Assembly (NCBI RefSeq): GCF_017357225.1 | Contig: NZ_CP071604.1 | Location: forward strand, 1,925,001-1,989,000 | Source of the DNA: Rhizobium binae | GTDB lineage: Bacteria > Pseudomonadota > Alphaproteobacteria > Rhizobiales > Rhizobiaceae | Direction: 5' to 3' | DNA: 64,000 bases | In this document: positions 8,328 through 16,269 of the stretch, in pieces | How positions within the stretch are numbered: the stretch's first letter is position 1 | How the letters are laid out: the number at the start of each line of letters is the position of its first letter | Position numbers and translations under genes: made by a program | Notes under the pieces: generated by a model | Seen by the model: the letters and a program-made list of their open reading frames with translations, nothing else | What the model was told of the DNA's origin: nothing | The model's database searches: none

Positions 8328-8444
8328 TCAGATCATGGGTACGGTAACGATCAGAACGCCAATTAACCCAGCTGTAAGGACCGATGTTTCGATAAAAAAG
8401 ACAACGATTTGCCTCGGAATTAGGCCCGGAAAAAAATGTTGCAT
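8328..8444 (-). CDS. 38-residue membrane peptide
   Basis: ATG at 8444 is preceded by GTGAGGAAAAG, a reasonable ribosome-binding site. The peptide begins MQHFFPGLIPRQIVVFF and continues with an uninterrupted hydrophobic stretch to the TGA at 8328-8330, enough for one transmembrane helix. It reads out of an AT-rich region (8440-8560). No family is recognised. Confidence 0.4.
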   Translation of the reverse strand: MQHFFPGLIPRQIVVFFIETSVLTAGLIGVLIVTVPMI

Positions 8445-8960
8445 GACTTTTCCTCACTGAAAATCAATTCTACGCGAGCACGTATAGCATCATTTGAGGA
8501 AGAATATTTTTTTATTTATGAAATACTACATATTTAAGATATGGGATGATTCTTCCCCGATGCTCGGCTTCTATCATCTCGGTGAACTCAGCATCTCGGC
8601 GAAAACCTGCTTGCTGATGAAGGTTGGAAGCCAAAGCCCGTATTTCGATCTGCATCGCTGTGTGGAACGATTTCGTAGCTTCCTCCTAAGTGGTCCTTCC
8701 TTGCGGCGGTGCATTCGGCCGGCGCGGGTCTCCATCGCCTGCAGCGGGTCGCTAAAGTACGGCTTCATCGTTTTCCCATCACCAAGAAAGCGCTGGCAGT
8801 ATACGGTGATGAAGGGGAGGGTGCCAGAAGATCCCAGCCGATCGCAGTTATCGACAGGCGTCGAACAGCAGAAAACGCGTTTCAAAAGCGGAGAGGGACG
8901 GCGGGGAAGAAAGCGCCTTCTTCGGAATATCCAGGGAAAATAAGGCACTTATCTTGAAAG
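8445..8960. other. AT-rich gap and doubtful ORFs downstream of tRNA-Asn
   Basis: About 8440-8560 is clearly AT-rich against the rest of the window. A plus-strand frame starts at 8494 (TTG) or 8518 (ATG) and runs to 8943. Its first 35 residues look protein-like, but the rest is Arg-rich and competes with a minus-strand frame, so I do not call a gene. The segment directly adjoins the 3' end of tRNA-Asn, a usual integration site, but no integrase or att repeat was seen. Confidence 0.4.
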
Positions 8961-8961
8961 A

Positions 8962-9036
8962 TGGCTCCCCGGGCCGGATTCGAACCGGCGACCTGTCGAT
9001 TAACAGTCGAATGCTCTACCGCTGAGCTACCAGGGA
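8962..9036 (-). tRNA. tRNA-Asn (anticodon GTT)
   Basis: The minus strand folds into a cloverleaf with acceptor TCCCTGG paired with CCGGGGA (one T-G pair), D-loop AGCTCAGCGGTAGAGC, anticodon loop CTGTTAA and T arm CCGGTTCGAATCCGG. The encoded CCA end is at 8962-8964. Small frames predicted across it on either strand are artefacts of tRNA sequence. Confidence 0.97.
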
Positions 9037-9153
9037 TCACTGCTTGGCGCGGTGTGAGTGGGCTAATACAAATGCTTGCCCGATTTGCCAAGCGGTTTTT
9101 TCAAAAAAATGAAATGAACTTGTATTTGGGCAGCCTATGCCCATCTCTGGCAA

Positions 9154-9468
9154 ATGACAAATTGGAATGATCGTCAGGCCTCGGGCAGTGAGAAACGCAG
9201 GGTGCGGACACGGCGCTTCGGCATCGATCACGCAAAACACAGGCTGGTGCTCGGTTCCTGCAGCATCGGCATGCCGCGTTCGCGCATCGGGCGGATGGCA
9301 ATCGGCGTGGCGCTGGTCTTGTGCGGTTTCCTGGGCTTTCTTCCGATCCTGGGTTTCTGGATGCTGCCGCTCGGCCTCCTGGTGCTCTCGCATGATCTTC
9401 CCATAGCGCGCAGGCTTCGGCGCCGGCTGGCAGTCTGGTGGCACAGGCGACGATGGCCGGCCGGGTAA
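9154..9468 (+). CDS. Small membrane protein of unknown function
   Basis: This 104-residue protein has a basic N-terminus, one long hydrophobic hairpin (about 48-80, IGVALVLCGFLGFLPILGFWMLPLGLLVLS split around Pro/Gly) and a very basic tail RRLRRRLAVWWHRRRW. The layout matches small rhizobial inner-membrane proteins of unknown role. A signal for its own promoter is not obvious. Confidence 0.6.
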   Translation: MTNWNDRQASGSEKRRVRTRRFGIDHAKHRLVLGSCSIGMPRSRIGRMAIGVALVLCGFLGFLPILGFWMLPLGLLVLSHDLPIARRLRRRLAVWWHRRRWPAG

Positions 9469-9563
9469 CGGTGATCGCCGCAGAGCCCGCGGAACTGGGG
9501 ATGGCTTTTCGCATTCGTGGTTGATGGAGCGCCAAACGCGCCACTTTCGTCCGGGGTGAGGTA

Positions 9564-9851
9564 ATGAAGGTGTTCTTGATTGTCGTGCTGTCAGCGGCGG
9601 CGATTCTTTCGGCGGGGTCCGCCGGAGCCCAAGCCGTCGACAGCCGCGGATTTGATGCCAGCGGTATCTGCCACCGTCCGGAAGGCTGCGTCATCGACCA
9701 GGGTCAGGGCGGCGGCTATAGCGGGCCTCGCAACTATCGCAATTTCAACGGCCGCAATGAGCGCGACGGCGAGAACGACCGTGGCCGGGATGATCGTCGC
9801 TACCGCTCCCGGATCAGGACCTCGCTTGCGACGGTCAGCGTCGCTGCCTGA
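9564..9851 (+). CDS. Small secreted protein, Asn/Arg/Gly-rich
   Basis: This 95-residue precursor has a clear signal peptide ending SAGAQA near residue 23. The mature part has two Cys (CHRPEGC, likely a disulfide) and a low-complexity Gly/Asn/Arg/Asp region. Export to the periplasm is inferred. The function is unknown. The ATG follows GGGGTGAGGTA. Confidence 0.6.
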   Translation: MKVFLIVVLSAAAILSAGSAGAQAVDSRGFDASGICHRPEGCVIDQGQGGGYSGPRNYRNFNGRNERDGENDRGRDDRRYRSRIRTSLATVSVAA

Positions 9852-9905
9852 TTGCGCCTTGCCGGTTGTCGGGATCGAGACGCATGGATCCGGGCGAATG
9901 CGGTG

Positions 9906-10244
9906 CTAATTCGATCTCAGTTCGCTTTCTTCGAAAATACCGCCATGGCCGGTATCGAGGTCGGTCGCCATCAGCAGGCTGCAGGCGGCCAGAAGCAACA
10001 CCAGCTTCAGCCCGTAGGAGATCATCGAGATCGGGCCTCGACGAGCCGGTGAGACGCGCGATGGCGCGATATAGTACTGGTAATAGAAATGTGGATCGTT
10101 CGTTTCCGACAAGTTCTGGTAGACATGCGGCGGAATGTTGGCATGTCGTACTGGCGCGGAGCCAGAGAATTTTACGTGGAGATCGCCGGTTTCGGCGTCG
10201 TACGCCGCACGTCCCTGCTTTAATTTGAGGGCAGCCCATTCCAT
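9906..10244 (-). CDS. KTSC-domain protein with C-terminal membrane segment
   Basis: This 112-residue protein has an N-terminal part (about 10-65) that resembles the KTSC domain: AAYDAETGDLHVKF, then ANIPPHVYQNL and a YYQYYI strand. A hydrophobic helix follows (about 76-94). KTSC domains are small modules linked to nucleic acid or translation proteins, but their role here is unknown. It is transcribed toward the secreted-protein gene. Confidence 0.6.
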   Translation of the reverse strand: MEWAALKLKQGRAAYDAETGDLHVKFSGSAPVRHANIPPHVYQNLSETNDPHFYYQYYIAPSRVSPARRGPISMISYGLKLVLLLAACSLLMATDLDTGHGGIFEESELRSN

Positions 10245-10502
10245 CAGCAGCTCCTATACCCTCCCAAGGCGGAAGATGGCAGGCAGACGTCCGAAGTCAA
10301 GGTAAGGGTTCGTTCGAATGGTGTCGTTCGTTCGAAACGGGGAACGATCGCCGAGAGGAAGTCTCATCCCGGCCGCTGCCCGTCCCGCGATGGAAGATGG
10401 TCTTCTCGGCTGCCGGGGAACGGCGTTTTTGCAAAATGCCCTCTTGCGATTTTCTTCCGATCATTCTAAACGCTCGCCACGGCTCAGATCGTGAGCAGAT
10501 GA

Positions 10503-10576
10503 GGCCTCGTGGCGGAGTGGTGACGCAGAGGACTGCAAATCCTTGTACCCCGGTTCAATTCCGGGCGAGGCCTCCA
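10503..10576 (+). tRNA. tRNA-Cys (anticodon GCA)
   Basis: Acceptor GGCCTCG pairs with CGAGGCC, anticodon loop CTGCAAA gives GCA, T arm CCCGGTTCAATTCCGGG, and discriminator T is followed by encoded CCA at 10574-10576. The 258-base gap before it holds no gene that I can support. Confidence 0.97.
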
Positions 10577-10721
10577 ATATCTCACCAAAGCTGATAAGCA
10601 TTTGTAGAACCTCGATAGTTCGAGAAGACAACGCCGATCGCAGCCGCCGTTCGGTCCAGCGCGCGTCCGTCCGCACGAGATCGGGGCGGCGCCGTCCGGG
10701 CCATGCCGGCGCGCCCGCTCC

Positions 10722-10823
10722 TCAGGTCGTTTCACCGTCCAGCAACCCGCAGCAGAAGATGCCGATAAGCGCTGCGAGGATGAAGAAATCGAATAGCGTG
10801 AGATATTGGAAAATCGCAGACAT
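10722..10823 (-). CDS. 33-residue membrane peptide
   Basis: ATG at 10823 is preceded by AGGAGGAGC, a strong ribosome-binding site. The peptide (MSAIFQYLTLFDFFILAALI onward) has a single hydrophobic helix with CC near residue 24, and ends DGETT. The small size fits a membrane-embedded regulator or an orphan micropeptide. No family is recognised. Confidence 0.5.
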   Translation of the reverse strand: MSAIFQYLTLFDFFILAALIGIFCCGLLDGETT

Positions 10824-11028
10824 GGCCTGCTCCTCCTGTTTCCTCCGCTGTAAATCATAGCATGAAGGGGCAGGGGATTCCACGTTTGGGCTGCAGCATC
10901 TTGTCCCTGCTGTGGCGCGAAAGAGGCGTCCGCCGGATTCTTTTCGCCGGCTGCTGCCAAGCCTTGAAAGCATCCGTGTCGGGGATTAAGAGACGGGTGA
11001 CAGGAACCGCTTTCAAGAGCGAGAGGAC

Positions 11029-11694
11029 ATGATGGATTTCGAAGCAGCGCGCGCAAAGATGGTCGACAACCAGGTTCGCACGACGGACGTTACCTCGCAT
11101 TCCGTGCTGACGGCGTTTCTCACGGTGCCGCGTGAGGCTTTCGTGCCGGAGAAGGCAAAGCTTCTGGCCTATGTCGACAACGACGTCGAGATCTCCGCTG
11201 CCGCACCGGGCAAACCGGCCCGCTTCCTGATGGAGGCTTCGCCACTCGCCAAGCTGCTGCAACTGGCGGCCATCAGCAAGGATGATTTCGTGCTCGAAGT
11301 CGGTTGCGGCACTGGTTACACATCGGCGCTGTTGTCGATCATCGCCGGCTCCGTCATCGCGTTGGAATGCGACGAGGATCTGGCCGCCGAGGCGAAGGCA
11401 CGGCTTGCCGGCTACGCCAAGGTGGAGGTTGTCACCGGTCCGCTCGAAAAGGGCTACGCTGCCGGTGCTCCCTATGATCTGATCTTCATCAATGGGGCGG
11501 TCGAGGAAGTTCCGGCCGCTCTTCTCGGTCAATTGCGCGATGGCGGCCGTCTGGTCACGGTGGAAGGTCATGGCAATGCCGCCCGCGCCAAAGTCTTCGT
11601 CGCCGAGCGCGGCGCCATTTCGGAGAATGTCTTCTTCAATGCTTCGGTCAAGCCGCTGCCGGGTTTCGCCAAGGCGCGCGAATTCGTTTTCTGA
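11029..11694 (+). CDS. Protein-L-isoaspartate O-methyltransferase family protein
   Basis: This 221-residue SAM-dependent methyltransferase is of PCMT type. Motif I is VLEVGCGTGYTSALL at about 86-100, followed by VIALECDEDL (motif II) and YDLIFINGAVEEVP (post-II). It is one of two Pcm-like proteins in this window; the other (33559) sits with surE. This copy is in the common alphaproteobacterial order Pcm-like, popZ, valS. Its substrate may not be isoaspartate, as the usual SxPH-type segment is not seen. A strong terminator follows at 11720. Confidence 0.8.
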   Translation: MMDFEAARAKMVDNQVRTTDVTSHSVLTAFLTVPREAFVPEKAKLLAYVDNDVEISAAAPGKPARFLMEASPLAKLLQLAAISKDDFVLEVGCGTGYTSALLSIIAGSVIALECDEDLAAEAKARLAGYAKVEVVTGPLEKGYAAGAPYDLIFINGAVEEVPAALLGQLRDGGRLVTVEGHGNAARAKVFVAERGAISENVFFNASVKPLPGFAKAREFVF

Positions 11695-11719
11695 CGCTCT
11701 TCTCCTCGGTGAATTCGCA

Positions 11720-11749
11720 ACGGGCGCCGATGGCGCCCGTTGTCTTTTC
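11720..11749 (+). terminator. Rho-independent terminator of the Pcm-like gene
   Basis: A perfect 10-bp stem AACGGGCGCC / GGCGCCCGTT with a GAT loop is followed by GTCTTTT. The rest of the gap to 12039 holds the likely promoter of popZ and no gene. Confidence 0.8.
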
Positions 11750-12039
11750 GGGCGTGCAAACGACGCTGCGACAGGCTGGATCGGCGCATCCGCCCTCAAG
11801 ATCGATTCCGATCTCCGGGCAGATTCGTTGACGCCGCCGGAAACCCTTCACAAACATAATTTGCCCTGACGCCTTGGCCGCGAATTGCAGACGGCAATCT
11901 TTGGGTAACAAAACTGTGCATGGCCGCATTCATTTGATTCGCGATGATTTTTTTCACGTCTGGGGTATTCTAAGGTCGTGGTGATTCGGATGAACGCTCC
12001 ACACCATCCGGTCGTTGTTTTGGGATAACGGGGATAGAT

Positions 12040-12909
12040 ATGGCTCAGCCAAGTGTAGCGCGTGAACCGTCCATGGAAGAAATTCTGGCGTCCATCCGCC
12101 AGATTATCGAAAGCAATGAGCCCGGCGCCGGCAAGGCGATTTCCGCATCCCTGCCGCCGGTTTACGGCGCCGAAGAGGACGTAAACGGCTCCGAGATTCA
12201 TCTGACTGTGGATGACACCTATGCCGGCGTGGAGTTCCCCGAACCGGCCATGCGCTCTTCCGACCCGCGTTTCGTCGCCGCCAATTCAGCCGGGACCGCC
12301 CCCGAGACGGAAACGCCGGCGCGCGCTCTGTCGCTTGCCGATGTCGCCGCCCGCGTGCGCGCCGCCTCCGAGCGCAGCGCCGTGCAGGCCGGTCAGGCCC
12401 TGCGGGAAATTCCGAGCGGCTTCCGCCAGCCCGAACCGCAGCCGGCCATGGCGCCGGAACCGCCGCGCGCTACGGCGCCGCAGCCGCAGCCGGCCCAGCC
12501 TGATTTCCCGGCCTCCGCCCCACCCGTTCCCCCGCTTGGCACCGGGCCGCTGGCCGAGCCAGCGGTTGTCGAAACGCCACCGGTCGCCGTCGCCGAGCAG
12601 GTCCCCGTCGTCGAAACGGCGCCGCCTGCCCTGGAGCCCGCTGGCTCGTCGACCCAGCGCTTGTTGCCGAGCGTCGTCGATGAGGTCCAGCCGACGCTTC
12701 TCTCCGAAGATGCCGGTCTGCAGATCAGCCGTTCCTTCGAGGAGCTTGCTGCGGCGATTGACGGTGCGGAGCGCCGCTCGCTGGATGAGATCGCAGAGGA
12801 CATGCTGCGTCCGATGCTGCGCGAGTGGCTTGACGATAATCTGCCGACGCTGGTCGAGCGGTTGGTGCGCGAGGAAATCGAGCGCGTGGCGCGCGGCCCG
12901 CGCCGCTAA
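12040..12909 (+). CDS. popZ: PopZ / DUF2497 polar organizing protein
   Basis: This 289-residue protein has the PopZ layout: an N-terminal helix with PSMEEILASIRQIIES (about 9-24), a long Pro/Ala/Glu-rich disordered spacer (about 85-210), and a C-terminal oligomerisation region with LDEIAEDMLRPMLREWLDDN and LVERLVREEIERVAR. PopZ self-assembles at cell poles and anchors chromosome-partition and signalling proteins; in Agrobacterium relatives it marks the growing pole. It precedes valS as in other Rhizobiales. Confidence 0.9.
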   Translation: MAQPSVAREPSMEEILASIRQIIESNEPGAGKAISASLPPVYGAEEDVNGSEIHLTVDDTYAGVEFPEPAMRSSDPRFVAANSAGTAPETETPARALSLADVAARVRAASERSAVQAGQALREIPSGFRQPEPQPAMAPEPPRATAPQPQPAQPDFPASAPPVPPLGTGPLAEPAVVETPPVAVAEQVPVVETAPPALEPAGSSTQRLLPSVVDEVQPTLLSEDAGLQISRSFEELAAAIDGAERRSLDEIAEDMLRPMLREWLDDNLPTLVERLVREEIERVARGPRR

Positions 12910-12926
12910 TTGGATTACTTTTTCTT

Positions 12927-12961
12927 GAAAAAGCCGCTCCGGTCTCTGGGGCGGCTTTTTT
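12927..12961 (+). terminator. Rho-independent terminator after popZ
   Basis: Stem AAAAGCCGCTCC with GGGGCGGCTTTT around a 6-base loop, ending in a T run, 20 bases past the popZ stop. Confidence 0.85.
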
Positions 12962-13026
12962 ATTGACTTGGCCGTGGCCATCCTATTTACAAACGCCCAT
13001 CCTCGAACCTCGAAATTGGTCAGAAA

Positions 13027-15870
13027 ATGCTCGACAAGACCTATGATTCCGCTGCCGTCGAACCGAAAATCGCCGCCAAATGGGATGAAGCGGACGCTTT
13101 CCGCGCCGGCGCGAACGCCAAGCCCGGGGCCGAGACCTTCACCATCGTGATCCCGCCGCCGAACGTCACCGGTTCGCTGCACATGGGTCACGCGTTGAAC
13201 AACACGCTGCAGGACATCCTGGTGCGCTTCGAGCGCATGCGCGGGAAGGACGTTCTCTGGCAGCCGGGTATGGATCACGCCGGCATCGCAACCCAGATGG
13301 TCGTCGAGCGCAAGCTGATGGAGCAGCAGCTGCCTGGCCGCCGCGAGATGGGCCGCGAAGCCTTTATCGACAAGATCTGGGAGTGGAAGGCGGAATCGGG
13401 CGGCCTGATCTTCAACCAGCTGAAGCGCCTGGGCGCCTCCTGCGACTGGTCCCGCGAACGCTTCACCATGGATGAAGGACTGTCACAGGCCGTTCTTGAG
13501 GTTTTCGTCACGCTCTATAAGGAAGGTTTGATCTATAAGGACAAGCGCCTGGTCAATTGGGATCCCAAACTGCTGACGGCGATCTCCGACATGGAAGTCG
13601 AGCAGCACGAGGTGAAGGGTCATCTCTGGCATCTGCGTTATCCGCTGGAGCCGGGTGTCACCTATCAACACCCGATTGCTTTCGACGAGGAAGGCAAGCC
13701 GACCGAATTCGAGACGCGCGACTACATCGTCGTTGCGACGACGCGGCCGGAGACGATGCTCGGCGATACCGGGGTTGCCGTGAACCCCGAAGACGGGCGT
13801 TACAAACCGATCGTGGGCAAACATGTCATCCTGCCGATCGTTGGCCGCAAGATTCCGATCGTCACCGATTCCTATGCGGATCCGAGCGCCGGCACGGGCG
13901 CGGTAAAGATCACACCTGCCCATGATTTCAATGACTTCGATGTCGGCAAGCGCACCAAGCTGCGCGCCATCAACGTTATGAACGTCGACGGCACCATCGC
14001 CATCAAGGATAATGAGGATTTCCTCGAGGGCCTCGACAATCCCGCCGCACTCCACGGCGCCTGGGACCGCCTGGAAGGCCAGGATCGGTTCTATGCCCGC
14101 AAGGTCATCGTCGAGATCTTCGAAGAGGCCGGCCTGCTCGACAAGATCGAACCGCATAAGCATATGGTCCCGCATGGTGACCGAGGCGGCGTGCCGATCG
14201 AGCCGCGGCTGACAGAACAATGGTTTGTCGATAACAAGACATTGGGGCAGCCCGCCCTGGAATCTGTTCGCGAGGGAAGAACCCGGTTTATTCCCAGGAA
14301 CTGGGAAAACACCTATTTCAACTGGCTGGAGAACATCGAGCCGTGGTGCATTTCCCGCCAGCTCTGGTGGGGACACCAGATTCCCGCATGGTATGGTCCC
14401 GACGGTCAGGTCTTCGTCGAAAAGACCGAGGAAGAGGCGCTACAGGCGGCGATCCAGCACTACCTCTCTCACGAAGGGCCGATGAAGGCCTATGTCGAGG
14501 ACCTGCTCGAAAACTTCAAGCCCGGCGAAATCCTGACGCGTGACGAGGACGTCCTCGACACGTGGTTCTCCTCTGCGCTCTGGCCTTTCTCGACTCTCGG
14601 CTGGCCCGACGAGACGCCGGAACTTGCACGCTATTACCCGACGAATGTTCTGGTCACCGGCTTCGATATTATTCCGTTCTGGGTGGTTCGCATGATGCAG
14701 ATGGGTCTGCATTTCATGAAGGACGATAATGGCGATCCGGTCGAACCCTTCCATACCGTCTACATTCACGCACTGGTGCGCGACAAGAATGGGCAGAAGA
14801 TGTCGAAGTCGAAGGGCAACGTCATCGACCCCCTGGAACTGATCGACGAATACGGCGCCGACGCGCTGCGCTTCACTCTGGCGATCATGGCCGCGCAGGG
14901 CCGCGACGTGAAGCTCGATCCGGCCCGCATCGCCGGCTACCGCAATTTCGGCACCAAGCTCTGGAATGCCACGCGCTTTGCCGAGATGAACGGTGCGAAG
15001 AGCGATCCGCATTTCGTGCCGGAGGCGGCCGAACTCACCATCAACCGCTGGATCCTGACGGAACTTGCCCGCACGGAACGTGACGTTACGGAAGCGCTCG
15101 AAGCCTTCCGGTTCAACGATGCCGCCGGCGCGCTTTACCGTTTCGTCTGGAACGAGGTTTGCGACTGGTATCTCGAACTTCTGAAGCCGGTCTTCAGCGG
15201 TGAGGACGCGGGCGCCAAGGCCGAAGCCCAAGCCTGCAGCGCCTATATTCTCGAAGAGATCTACAAGCTGCTGCATCCCTTCATGCCCTTCATGACCGAA
15301 GAGCTCTGGGCGCATACGGCAGGTGAAGGCAAAGAGCGCGACACGTTGGTCTGCCATGCCGAATGGCCGTCGCCGTCCTATGCCGACGATGCGGCTGCCG
15401 ACGAGATCAACTGGCTGATCGACCTCGTTTCCGGCATCCGCTCGGTGCGCGCCGAAATGAACGTGCCGCCATCGGCAACCGCGCCGCTCGTCGTCGTCAA
15501 GGCCAACAACCTGACGCGCGAAAGGCTGTTCCGCCACGACGCCGCCATCAAGCGGCTCGCGCGTGTGGAGGCGATATCGCTGGCCGACGATGCGCCCAAG
15601 GGTGCAGCTCAGATCGTCGTCGCCGAGGCCACCGCCTGCCTGCCGCTCGGCAATCTGATCGACCTCTCCGCCGAGAAGGCCCGTCTCGAAAAGGCGATTG
15701 CCAAGATGGAAGGCGAGATGTCGCGCATCGACGGCAAGCTCTCCAACGAGAAGTTCGTCGCCAACGCCAATCCTGAAGTGGTCGAGGCCGAGCGCGACCG
15801 CCTCGAGGAACTGAAGGGTCAGATGGCCAGCTTGAAGATCGCCCTTTCCAGGGTGAGCGAAGCAGGATAA
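13027..15870 (+). CDS. valS: Valyl-tRNA synthetase
   Basis: This 947-residue class I aminoacyl-tRNA synthetase charges tRNA-Val. The HIGH-like motif is HMGH at 52-55 within PPNVTGSLHMGHA. The KMSKS motif is GQKMSKSKGN near 590-598. The editing (CP1) domain lies between them, with TTRPETMLGDT near 239-249 and a family-typical GTGAVKITPAHD segment near 290. A C-terminal coiled coil (about 880-945, LEKAIAKMEGEMSRIDGKLS) is the usual ValRS tRNA-binding arm. Length is standard. Confidence 0.98.
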   Translation: MLDKTYDSAAVEPKIAAKWDEADAFRAGANAKPGAETFTIVIPPPNVTGSLHMGHALNNTLQDILVRFERMRGKDVLWQPGMDHAGIATQMVVERKLMEQQLPGRREMGREAFIDKIWEWKAESGGLIFNQLKRLGASCDWSRERFTMDEGLSQAVLEVFVTLYKEGLIYKDKRLVNWDPKLLTAISDMEVEQHEVKGHLWHLRYPLEPGVTYQHPIAFDEEGKPTEFETRDYIVVATTRPETMLGDTGVAVNPEDGRYKPIVGKHVILPIVGRKIPIVTDSYADPSAGTGAVKITPAHDFNDFDVGKRTKLRAINVMNVDGTIAIKDNEDFLEGLDNPAALHGAWDRLEGQDRFYARKVIVEIFEEAGLLDKIEPHKHMVPHGDRGGVPIEPRLTEQWFVDNKTLGQPALESVREGRTRFIPRNWENTYFNWLENIEPWCISRQLWWGHQIPAWYGPDGQVFVEKTEEEALQAAIQHYLSHEGPMKAYVEDLLENFKPGEILTRDEDVLDTWFSSALWPFSTLGWPDETPELARYYPTNVLVTGFDIIPFWVVRMMQMGLHFMKDDNGDPVEPFHTVYIHALVRDKNGQKMSKSKGNVIDPLELIDEYGADALRFTLAIMAAQGRDVKLDPARIAGYRNFGTKLWNATRFAEMNGAKSDPHFVPEAAELTINRWILTELARTERDVTEALEAFRFNDAAGALYRFVWNEVCDWYLELLKPVFSGEDAGAKAEAQACSAYILEEIYKLLHPFMPFMTEELWAHTAGEGKERDTLVCHAEWPSPSYADDAAADEINWLIDLVSGIRSVRAEMNVPPSATAPLVVVKANNLTRERLFRHDAAIKRLARVEAISLADDAPKGAAQIVVAEATACLPLGNLIDLSAEKARLEKAIAKMEGEMSRIDGKLSNEKFVANANPEVVEAERDRLEELKGQMASLKIALSRVSEAG

Positions 15871-15899
15871 ATTTCGTCGGCCATTTTGGTAAGTTATTT

Positions 15900-15932
15900 C
15901 AAAGACGCGTCCGTCCTCGGGCGCGTCTTTTG
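15900..15932 (+). terminator. Rho-independent terminator after valS
   Basis: Stem AAAGACGCGTCC with GGGCGCGTCTTT (one mismatch), followed by TTGTCTT. Confidence 0.8.
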
Positions 15933-16134
15933 TCTTCCGGGCGGCCACGTGATTCGGTCTGAAAACGCCTGATTTCAGACGCTGAGCCTGTGGATTGTGG
16001 CTCTGCCGGCATCCCAAGGGCGAAAACTGCCACTGTTGTCGGATTGATACAGCTTCCGCGATGTTTGGAATGAAAGCCCAAAATCTCGACTGAAACCTGA
16101 TGGTTTCGGAATAAAATTTTATTAACCAGATTTT

Positions 16135-16150
16135 TTGACGTGTCCGTCAA
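16135..16150. promoter_or_regulatory. Palindromic operator-like site upstream of the FadL-like porin
   Basis: TTGACG and CGTCAA form a perfect inverted repeat around TGTC, within an AT-rich promoter region (16080-16170) of the 399-base gap after valS. TTGACG could also be a -35 hexamer. The form is that expected of a TetR- or MerR-family operator; the regulator is unknown. Confidence 0.45.
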
Positions 16151-16269
16151 TTTCTTTACGTAAGTTGGCCGCTGCAATGCCCGGAAGCGCTGCCGTGGGG
16201 CGCGTTGCCATGTCAGGCGACCACTTACTAGAGTGGTGTCACATCAATTGCTGGAGTGGGGGAGACACA

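Noticed and set aside
8882..9170. Two small frames reading through tRNA-Asn (containing GSSAVEHSTVNRQVAGSNPARGA-like and AGFEPATCRLTVECSTAELPG-like text)
   Set aside because: These are classic false genes made by translating tRNA sequence and its flanks; the tRNA is clear.
10461..10676. Minus-strand 71-codon frame across tRNA-Cys
   Set aside because: Its distinctive stretch (GIEPGYKDLQSSASPLRHEA) is translated tRNA.
14440..16017. Minus-strand 525-codon frame antisense to valS
   Set aside because: Shadow of valS; no motif and no ribosome-binding site.
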